36,823 nt of DNA from an uncultured cyanobacterium (GTDB lineage: Bacteria; Cyanobacteriota; Cyanobacteriia; Cyanobacteriales; Chroococcidiopsidaceae), in contig CAMIFA010000031.1 in NCBI GenBank assembly GCA_946221495.1, positions 1 through 36,823 of the forward strand. Direction: 5' to 3'. The notes beneath the pieces were generated by a model. That model saw only the letters and a list, made by a program, of their open reading frames with translations. It did no database searches and had not been told where the DNA came from. Positions 31,362-36,823 of this stretch are shown one piece after another. The position numbers and the translations under genes are program-made. Positions within the stretch are counted from its first letter, which is position 1; each line of letters opens with the position of its first letter.

Positions 31362-33443
31362 TTAGAGTAAGCGATCTCCTTTAATATCTGACCAATGGCG
31401 GATGACTTCGGCAACAGACCAAGCTTGAGCGATCGCCCCCTGTGCTGCATGAGGCGGATCGCCATCAAAAATCTCGGAGATTGAGCCAATGCAGGCTTCT
31501 GAAAGGAAGTGAGTTAGTAAAGGCTGCCAATCAAAGGGAAGCGGTTCTGATGGATAAAATCGTTGCCAAGCACGAATAAATGCACCAATTAGCCAACTCC
31601 AAACAGTGCCTTGGTGGTAAGCGCGATCGCGATGCTGAGGATCTCCGGCATAGTTGCCGATATATTCTGGCTCATCTGGAGCCAAACTACGCAATCCGTA
31701 AGGTGTAAGCAAGCTATCTACCGCTTTTTGGAGTACCAAACGGGCTTGGTTGCTCGGAAACCCACAATGATGCAGAGAAAGAGCGATAACTGCGTTCGGG
31801 CGAATTTGATTATTGAGGCGATCGTCCGGCTCTATTGTGTCGTAGAAATAGCCCTGATTGGGATTCCAAAACTTTTGCAACGAGGCTTTTACTTGTTGTG
31901 CTTGTTGAGCATATCGTCGCGCCTGATTGCTCAAGCGTACTTCTTCACTTGTATTTTTGCTTAAGCGTACCGCCCAATCACTAGCCCAACATAATGCCGA
32001 GTACCATAAAGCATTAATTTCCACTGGCTTACCGCGACGCGGCGTAACAGGCTCACCGTCAATCACCACATCCATCCAAGTTAGTGCCACATGAGGAGCA
32101 TTCCAACCGATTAGCCCATCGACGGCATCAACGTGAATATTATATTCAGTCCCAGTTGTAAAGGCTTTATAGATTTGCTGCACTACTGGGTATTGCTCTA
32201 CTAGGAAATTCCAATCCTGGGTAGCTTCTAGGTAAAGTCCTAAAGTTTCAATCCACCAAAGTGCTGCATCAATGCTGTTATAGAAAGGTTCCGCGCTAGC
32301 ATCAGGAAATGTATTAGGAATCAATCCGTAGCGACAATATCTACCAAAGCTTTGCAGTAACCCTTTTGCTAAATCAAAGCGCTGCGTTGTTAACGCTAAT
32401 CCAGGCAAGGCAATTAAAGTATCGCGCCCCCAATCGTTAAACCAATGATAACCAGCGATCGCCGTCGGTTTGGCAATTGACGCTCGATAAACAATAAATT
32501 GATCTCCCGCGCGTAGGAGTTCCTGCCAAAGAGGACAAGGAGACAAGGAGATGGGGGGACAAGGGGGGCTTTCTCCTGTTTGCAGCTTAGTATGAGATAA
32601 GTGGATATGATCGGCAAGGCGTTTTTGTTCTGCCTGCACAGCTTGGGCGAATTCTAAAGAATTAAGGGGATGTTGCAAGTCTGGTTGAGTAGTAGCTTCT
32701 ACGGTTACAGTCGCCCCTGGTTGTAAAGTTACCGTCAGACAGCCAGGACTATATAAATCTTCGCGATCGCCTAATCCCCTTTTAGTTTCCTCTGGTAAGG
32801 CATAATCCCAATACCACAGTGGCACTGCTTGATATTCGCCTTGAGTCCAGCGCAATTGCCAAGGTGTCCCCGCTTGCGCCGCGCGAAACGCTTGGATACA
32901 AATTTGTTGTTGCCCGACTATTTGAGAAAACTGTAAATCTGGTGCTTTTTGCTGGTGATGAAAGTCGCGATCGCCAATCATCGGTCGCAGCCTCAAAATC
33001 CCCGCTTCACTGCCCTGATAGCGGTACTGAATCAAAATCCGATTACAAAACTGAGTTTTATTTCTAACCCCTGTTCCCTGTTCCCTATTCCCTGATCCCT
33101 CCATGCCATACGGCATCACCAATTGCCGACTTAACTGCCAGTTATCTTCACCCCAAACCCAAGTGGGAACTGGCTCAATTGCAAAACTTTGGAGTAATTT
33201 ATAGCCAGTTGGTTCTACTGTGCCACTAGCCCAAAAATTTGTGGAAAGTGCCACGACCCTAGATGCTATTTCTAAACTTGCTTCTAGGTGCGAAAGTAAA
33301 AGCGTTCGCTGACTTGGGGGGTCAAGAGCCGCAATCAGCCAGCCATGATAAGTGCGGGTACGGGCATCTGCAACTGTACCAGAGGCGAAACTCCCTAAGC
33401 CATTAGTCAGCAGCCATTCTCTTGTATCTAAATCATCCATCAT
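31362..33443 (-). CDS. Amylo-alpha-1,6-glucosidase / glycogen debranching enzyme (GH133-like)
   Basis: A 693-aa debranching-type glucosidase. It begins REWLLTNGLGSFASGTVADARTRTYHGWLIA, the N-terminal signature of the archaeal-type GDE family (N-terminal beta domain to about residue 280). The (alpha/alpha)6 catalytic domain carries WFNDWGRDTLIALPGL, then FPDASAEPFYNSIDAALWW and QGTVWSWLIG. It would cleave alpha-1,6 branches of glycogen. Two stretches, about residues 114-130 (EGSGNREQGTGVRNK) and 294-310 (GESPPCPPISLSPCPLW), are encoded by repetitive DNA and look like in-frame repeat insertions in loops. The start MMDD has GGAGGAG on the minus strand (33456-33462), 12 nt upstream. The downstream ATPase is 51 bp away. 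Confidence 0.9.
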   Translation of the reverse strand: MMDDLDTREWLLTNGLGSFASGTVADARTRTYHGWLIAALDPPSQRTLLLSHLEASLEIASRVVALSTNFWASGTVEPTGYKLLQSFAIEPVPTWVWGEDNWQLSRQLVMPYGMEGSGNREQGTGVRNKTQFCNRILIQYRYQGSEAGILRLRPMIGDRDFHHQQKAPDLQFSQIVGQQQICIQAFRAAQAGTPWQLRWTQGEYQAVPLWYWDYALPEETKRGLGDREDLYSPGCLTVTLQPGATVTVEATTQPDLQHPLNSLEFAQAVQAEQKRLADHIHLSHTKLQTGESPPCPPISLSPCPLWQELLRAGDQFIVYRASIAKPTAIAGYHWFNDWGRDTLIALPGLALTTQRFDLAKGLLQSFGRYCRYGLIPNTFPDASAEPFYNSIDAALWWIETLGLYLEATQDWNFLVEQYPVVQQIYKAFTTGTEYNIHVDAVDGLIGWNAPHVALTWMDVVIDGEPVTPRRGKPVEINALWYSALCWASDWAVRLSKNTSEEVRLSNQARRYAQQAQQVKASLQKFWNPNQGYFYDTIEPDDRLNNQIRPNAVIALSLHHCGFPSNQARLVLQKAVDSLLTPYGLRSLAPDEPEYIGNYAGDPQHRDRAYHQGTVWSWLIGAFIRAWQRFYPSEPLPFDWQPLLTHFLSEACIGSISEIFDGDPPHAAQGAIAQAWSVAEVIRHWSDIKGDRLL
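32532..32575. repeat. Repeat-like insertion inside the glucosidase gene, GACAAGG units
   Basis: The plus strand reads GGACAAGGAGACAAGGAGA, then GGGGGGACAAGGGGGGC: heptamer-like units close to ACAAGGA. It encodes a Pro/Ser/Cys-rich loop (SPPCPPISLSPCPL) unlike the rest of the enzyme. Confidence 0.6.
33067..33102. repeat. Heptamer repeat inside the glucosidase gene, TTCCCTG units
   Basis: The plus strand shows CCCTGTTCCCTGTTCCCTAT and then TCCCTGATCCCT, about five heptamer units close to TTCCCTG. On the coding strand it reads in frame as SGNREQGTG. Confidence 0.75.
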
Positions 33444-33569
33444 AATTCGCGCATTCTCCTCCGGTTATACCCGCAGTAGGTTAACGGTGAGGGGAATGCG
33501 CGTCCTCCAGGTAAATTGACAATTGTAATGGTTTCCGCCAAAATAGTAGATATCTAGCGGAATAAGTAA

Positions 33570-34859
33570 ATGCTGCTGACTCAAACAGTTAGATTGAAAC
33601 TGAATAACTCTGAAAAAGAAAAGTTGATTAGCTTGTGTCGGTTGTCCAAAAACTTGTTTAATGTTGGACTCTACACAGTTCGTCAATACTTTTTTCAGCA
33701 ACAGAAATATCTCAGTTACGAATCGAACTATCATCTATGCAAGGATAATGAAAATTATCAACTCTTGGCGACAGATTGCGGTCAGCAAACATTGAAATAT
33801 GTAGATAGATGCTTCAAGGCATTCTTTAGGCTGCTCTCGATGAGGAAGCAAGGGACGTACCAAGAAAGAGTTAATTTGCCTCGGTATTTGCCCAAGGACG
33901 GCTATTTCCCTTTGATTATTCCAATCAGAGAACGACATAATTTTGCTAAAGATGACTGGAGATTTAAAATCCCTACATCTCGCAAATATGCTAGAGAATT
34001 TGGCACTATCTACGTTGTAGTGCCTCCCAACTTGAGAGGGTATCGGATCAAGGAAATCCGGATACTGCCAAAGCAAAAAGGCAGATTTTTGGATGCTGCA
34101 TTTATTTATGAGTCTCAAGATGAACGGGTAAATATTCTTCACAATGAGGCGATATCGATTGACTTGGGCTTAAACAATCTGGCTACAGTAGTTAGCTCGA
34201 CTAACGAGTCTTTTATTATTGATGGTCGCTGGTTGAAATCTATTAACCAATGGTTCAATAAGCGACGAGCCAAGCTTGTTTCTCACAAAGATCGACAAAG
34301 AATCGAGCATCTGACAAAGCTTGAAGCCTGTCTGTCTTATCGACGGAAAAACCAAATCAACGATTACCTTAATAAAGCCGCTAGATACATCATCAACTTC
34401 TGCATTGCTAGAAAAATTGGAACGATTGTCGTGGGTTACAACCCAACTCTCAAACAAGAAACTAACTTGGGCAAACGCAACAATCAGAACTTCGTTCAAA
34501 TTCCAATTTTTACCCTGCGAGCCAAGCTGGAAAGCCTCTGCTCTCGAATTGGGTTGAACTATGTCGAACAAGAAGAATCCTACACATCAATTGCGTCCAG
34601 TCTTGACCGCGATCAAATTCCTGTTTACAACGCCGATAATCCTCTTCAACCAAAATTCTCTGGCAGACGGATTAAACGCGGGTTGTATAAAACTAAGGCA
34701 GGTCATCTGATTAATGCTGATGCTAATGGGAGTTTAGGAATTGGTCTTAAAAGTAGTTACAAAGAGGTTTTCCTCCGAGTAAGTAGGGTCTGCTTGACGC
34801 AGCCAGTAAGGGTTAACGTCCTTCAAGAATCCCCCGTTATAGCGACGGACGGAGCTTAA
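33570..34859 (+). CDS. tnpB: RNA-guided endonuclease TnpB (OrfB transposase family)
   Basis: TnpB is the RNA-guided nuclease of IS200/IS605 elements and ancestor of Cas12. The 429-aa protein has the N-terminal helix-turn-helix region (KLISLCRLSKNLFNVGLY) and a beta-barrel/REC-like middle (DWRFKIPTSRKYAREFG). The split RuvC domain has Asp198 in SIDLGLNNLATV, Glu336 in QEESYTSIAS, and Asp384 in INADANGSLGIG. All three catalytic acids are present, so cleavage is plausible. Between Glu336 and Asp384 there are no cysteines, so the usual CxxC...CxxC zinc ribbon is absent, as in one cyanobacterial IS1341-like subgroup (recalled). ATG 33570 gives the natural N-terminus. Guide RNA would come from the 3' end of the gene plus right end. 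Confidence 0.92.
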   Translation: MLLTQTVRLKLNNSEKEKLISLCRLSKNLFNVGLYTVRQYFFQQQKYLSYESNYHLCKDNENYQLLATDCGQQTLKYVDRCFKAFFRLLSMRKQGTYQERVNLPRYLPKDGYFPLIIPIRERHNFAKDDWRFKIPTSRKYAREFGTIYVVVPPNLRGYRIKEIRILPKQKGRFLDAAFIYESQDERVNILHNEAISIDLGLNNLATVVSSTNESFIIDGRWLKSINQWFNKRRAKLVSHKDRQRIEHLTKLEACLSYRRKNQINDYLNKAARYIINFCIARKIGTIVVGYNPTLKQETNLGKRNNQNFVQIPIFTLRAKLESLCSRIGLNYVEQEESYTSIASSLDRDQIPVYNADNPLQPKFSGRRIKRGLYKTKAGHLINADANGSLGIGLKSSYKEVFLRVSRVCLTQPVRVNVLQESPVIATDGA

Positions 34860-34876
34860 CGGTGCGAGTACGTCAA
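34780..34876 (+). ncRNA. Putative omega (reRNA) scaffold of TnpB
   Basis: In studied TnpB elements the guide RNA overlaps the 3' end of tnpB and ends at the right end. Here this stretch has short stems: CCGT/ACGG, and CCGTTA/TAACGG at 34835-34861. The guide would be the flanking bases from 34877. This is homology-based inference; the 5' limit is arbitrary. Confidence 0.4.
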
Positions 34877-34905
34877 TTGCTACTCAAAATCGTTATGAGT
34901 ATGAT
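34877..34905 (+). promoter_or_regulatory. Promoter of the 2-Cys peroxiredoxin gene
   Basis: TTGCTA (34877-34882) and TATGAT (34900-34905) are 17 bp apart, matching sigma70 -35 and -10 boxes at 4 and 5 of 6 positions. The -35 box follows directly on the presumed right end of the TnpB element. AAAGGAG at 34981-34987 is the ribosome binding site. Confidence 0.55.
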
Positions 34906-34997
34906 ATATTCGTAACAGTTCTAAATAATTAAGCTAAGTCTCAGCTAATTTTTCTCTTGTAGAGTAGCAGTAGCAGCAATAAAGGAGAATCAATTTA

Positions 34998-35609
34998 ATG
35001 CCTTTAACTTACGCAGCAGAAGGATGTCTGAGAGTTGGTCAAGCGGCTCCAGATTTTACGGCAACAGCTGTAGTCGACCAGGAATTTCAGACAATTAAAT
35101 TGTCCGACTATAAGGGCAAGTATGTCATCGTGTTCTTCTATCCTCTAGACTTTACCTTTGTTTGCCCAACTGAGATTACAGCATTTAGCGATCGCTTTGA
35201 CGAATTCAAGCAAATTAATACCGAAGTTCTTGGTGTTTCTGTTGACAGTGAGTTTTCTCACTTAGCATGGATACAGAGCGATCGTAAAGCTGGCGGTGTT
35301 GGCGACCTTAACTACCCGCTTGTCTCCGATATCAAAAAAGAAATTAGCGCCGCCTACAACGTTCTCGATCCAGAAGCAGGCGTAGCTTTGCGGGGTCTAT
35401 TTATCATCGATAAAGAAGGCGTGATCCAACACGCGACTATCAACAACTTGTCCTTTGGTCGCAGCGTTGATGAAACATTAAGAACACTGCAAGCAATTCA
35501 GTATGTTCAGTCTCATCCAGATGAAGTTTGTCCAGCTGGTTGGCAACCAGGCGACCAAACAATGACACCAGACCCTGTTAAGTCAAAAGTCTTTTTTGCC
35601 TCCGTCTAG
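34998..35609 (+). CDS. 2-Cys peroxiredoxin
   Basis: A typical 2-Cys peroxiredoxin (AhpC/Prx1 group) of 203 aa that reduces hydrogen peroxide and alkyl hydroperoxides using thioredoxin. The peroxidatic Cys56 is in PLDFTFVCPTE, and the resolving Cys178 is in DEVCPAGWQPG. Cyanobacterial and chloroplast 2-Cys Prx have this exact arrangement. The C-terminal YF-type helix that makes eukaryotic enzymes sensitive to overoxidation is not visible (ends KVFFASV). ATG 34998 has AAAGGAG ten bases before it. It precedes a redoxin and a GST gene on the same strand, a small antioxidant cluster, though a terminator separates it from the redoxin. Confidence 0.96.
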   Translation: MPLTYAAEGCLRVGQAAPDFTATAVVDQEFQTIKLSDYKGKYVIVFFYPLDFTFVCPTEITAFSDRFDEFKQINTEVLGVSVDSEFSHLAWIQSDRKAGGVGDLNYPLVSDIKKEISAAYNVLDPEAGVALRGLFIIDKEGVIQHATINNLSFGRSVDETLRTLQAIQYVQSHPDEVCPAGWQPGDQTMTPDPVKSKVFFASV

Positions 35610-35649
35610 ATTTTGGTAGTTAGTAATAACTGCTAATAAACATAGAAAG

Positions 35650-35706
35650 CCCTAACACTACTGATATTTTAAATCAGATAAAGTGTTGGGGTTTAATTTT
35701 ATTTTT
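35650..35706 (+). terminator. Rho-independent terminator after the peroxiredoxin gene
   Basis: CCCTAACACT (35650-35659) pairs with AGTGTTGGGG (35682-35691) over 10 bp with one G-U. An inner CTGAT/ATCAG stem lies in the loop, and a T-rich tract TTTAATTTTATTTTT follows. It ends only 10 bp before the redoxin ribosome binding site, so readthrough could couple the genes. Confidence 0.75.
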
Positions 35707-35729
35707 GATTTGGATTGAGGAGAAACTCT

Positions 35730-36266
35730 ATGTTAACTTCCAGCGACTTTAGCGGCTTATTAAACGAGCGCTTCTTCCGTAACTTTTTCCCTATTCCAGC
35801 TACTAATAATTTGGTACTAGGAAAAACAACGCCAGAATTTACACTGCCAGATATTACTAATAGTAAGCTAGTTAAATTATCAACCTTTAAAGGTAATCAA
35901 CCAGTCATACTTGCCTTTACCCGAATTTTTACAGAAAAGCAATATTGCCCTTTATGCTTTCCCCACATTAAAGCTTTAAATGAAAACTACCAGCAATTTA
36001 AAAATCGGGGTGTAGAAGTTTTAATGATTACAAGTACCGACGAACGCCAGACTCAAAAAGTCGTCGCTGATTTAAGTTTAAAAATACCTTTGTTAAGCGA
36101 TCCTAGCTGTGGTGTGTTTCGTGCATACAACGTCGGTCAAGCATTAGGAGCGCCTTTACCAGCACAGTTTGTGTTAGATAAAGCAGGAAAACTTCGCTAC
36201 AAACATTTATTTTCTTTCCTTGACAACAACGCCAGTGTTGAAACATTACTAGAGCAATTAAATTAG
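35730..36266 (+). CDS. Redoxin-domain (AhpC/TSA, PrxQ-like) protein, 178 aa
   Basis: A thioredoxin-fold redoxin. After an N-terminal extension (1 to about 32) comes GKTTPEFTLPDITNSKLVKL, then FTRIFTEKQYCPLCFPHIK with Cys73 and Cys76 in a CxxC, and LPAQFVLDKAGKLRY. The CxxC in place of the usual PxxxTxxC suggests an atypical peroxiredoxin or a thiol-disulfide reductase, like several cyanobacterial PrxQ-like proteins. The frame is open to TTG 35715; ATG 35730 is preferred because TGAGGAG lies about 7 bases upstream of it. It lies between the 2-Cys peroxiredoxin and GST genes on the same strand. No signal peptide is present, so it is likely cytoplasmic. Confidence 0.88.
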   Translation: MLTSSDFSGLLNERFFRNFFPIPATNNLVLGKTTPEFTLPDITNSKLVKLSTFKGNQPVILAFTRIFTEKQYCPLCFPHIKALNENYQQFKNRGVEVLMITSTDERQTQKVVADLSLKIPLLSDPSCGVFRAYNVGQALGAPLPAQFVLDKAGKLRYKHLFSFLDNNASVETLLEQLN

Positions 36267-36295
36267 CTGTTAGCTCCTAATTGTGAGGTTTCGTT

Positions 36296-36823
36296 ATGAT
36301 CAAGCTGTATCACGCACCAATTTCCCCAAACTCTCGCCGTGTCTGGGTTACTTTGCTGGAGAAAAAACTGGAATTTGAATTGGTGGAGGTGAAACTGAAT
36401 GGCGAACAGTTTAAACCAGAGTTTTTGGAAATTAGCCCCTTTCACCACATTCCAGCTTTGGTAGATGAAAATTTTAATATGGTGGAATCCTTGGCAATTC
36501 TTGACTATCTAGAGGCAAAGTACCCCACGCCGACTATGTTGCCTAAAGATGCAAAGGATCTAGCAACTGTGCGGATGGTGGAGTTAGTAACTATTAATGA
36601 ATTGTTACCTGCAACAAACCCACTACTACCACTCTGGTTAGGTTTGCCTGGAGGAGATCCAGAAAAAATAGAGACGGCAAAGCAGAAAATATTAACGGTA
36701 CTGGGGTTGTTTGAGAATCTTTTAGATGATCGCCCTTACTTCGGTAGCCAAAACATTACGCTTGCTGAACCTGTGGCGGGAACTGTTGTACCGTTGTTGC
36801 CAGAAGTAGGCATATCTTTGAAC
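36296..36823 (+). CDS. Glutathione S-transferase (partial, runs off the window)
   Basis: The frame from ATG 36296 is open to the last base, 176 codons without stop, so the C-terminus is outside. The N-terminal thioredoxin-like domain reads MIKLYHAPISPNSRRVW, then ISPFHHIPALVD with the cis-Pro, and MVESLAILDYLE with the Glu-Ser pair that binds the gamma-glutamyl group. Together these mark a cytosolic GST. The helical domain begins near residue 85 and is incomplete. A catalytic Ser or Tyr near residue 10 cannot be assigned with certainty. GTGAGG lies 7 bases upstream. It is 29 bp after the redoxin, probably in the same operon, giving an antioxidant gene group. Confidence 0.9.
   Translation, partial: MIKLYHAPISPNSRRVWVTLLEKKLEFELVEVKLNGEQFKPEFLEISPFHHIPALVDENFNMVESLAILDYLEAKYPTPTMLPKDAKDLATVRMVELVTINELLPATNPLLPLWLGLPGGDPEKIETAKQKILTVLGLFENLLDDRPYFGSQNITLAEPVAGTVVPLLPEVGISLN

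Larger units (their letters stand above)
33515..34876 (+). mobile_element. IS200/IS605-family element, TnpB only (IS1341-like)
   Basis: A single tnpB gene with short non-coding flanks and no tnpA in the window, so it can only move with help. The left end probably starts at TTGACAATTG near 33515-33526 and the right end probably closes at GTCAA (34872-34876); both are by analogy to related cyanobacterial elements and not proven. The subterminal right-end hairpin CCGT/ACGG lies at about 34836-34852. TTAACGGTG occurs outside the left end (33481-33489) and at the tnpB stop (34856-34864). Confidence 0.6.

Noticed and set aside
34170..34571. Antisense 133-codon frame within tnpB
   Set aside because: Shadow of tnpB; no domain is recognisable and the tnpB catalytic motifs flank it in the real frame.

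Overview
The window is chromosomal DNA from a cyanobacterium. The HIP1 octamer GCGATCGC and close variants recur throughout, inside and between genes. Several cyanobacterium-typical proteins are present: a large PEP carboxylase, DUF1816-, DUF3288- and DUF4090-like small proteins, and a cyanobacterial-type DnaE. Tandem heptamer repeats (STRRs) lie between genes. The style suggests a Chroococcidiopsis/Nostocales-like relative, but I cannot fix the genus. One trait separates it from Nostoc and Synechocystis: its dnaE is one uninterrupted gene with no split intein.

Layout. 1-6.8 kb: an unrecognised AT-rich gene, ACT-domain malic enzyme (-), a 77-aa protein, PEP carboxylase (+) and a small membrane protein, so C4-acid decarboxylation and anaplerotic carboxylation sit back to back. 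6.9-15.1 kb: ordinary housekeeping genes, namely a DUF4090-like protein, carA, a STAS anti-sigma-antagonist protein that seems to start at ATT, Mini-RNase III, RlmB, a DUF1816 protein, two alpha/beta hydrolases, gatA and a two-helix membrane peptide. 15.4-19.0 kb: dnaE.

19.1-24.6 kb (-) is an accessory block for the cell surface or exterior. It holds a 947-aa lectin/malectin-like, Ig-like, beta-propeller protein, a 117-aa exported I9 propeptide that stops exactly where a subtilase catalytic domain should begin, and a 541-aa ASH-domain protein. 25.2-27.2 kb (-): an aldo/keto reductase and rpiA. 27.4-28.9 kb (+): a DUF3288-like gene, a DUF433/DUF5615 toxin-antitoxin pair, and a 5'-truncated second copy of the DUF3288 gene, so the toxin pair sits between direct repeats. 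29.0-33.4 kb (-): an MCE/MlaD-like lipid-transport protein, its ATPase, and a glycogen-debranching-type glucosidase carrying two repeat-like in-frame inserts.

33.5-34.9 kb: a TnpB-only IS200/IS605-family element with an intact catalytic triad but no zinc finger. Its right end abuts the promoter of the next gene. 35.0-36.8 kb: an antioxidant cluster of 2-Cys peroxiredoxin, a CxxC redoxin and a glutathione S-transferase cut by the window edge. No rRNA, tRNA or CRISPR array was found. The points most worth following are the ATT start, the orphan I9 protein with the split-looking surface genes, the repeat-flanked toxin pair, and the TnpB element beside the peroxiredoxin promoter.
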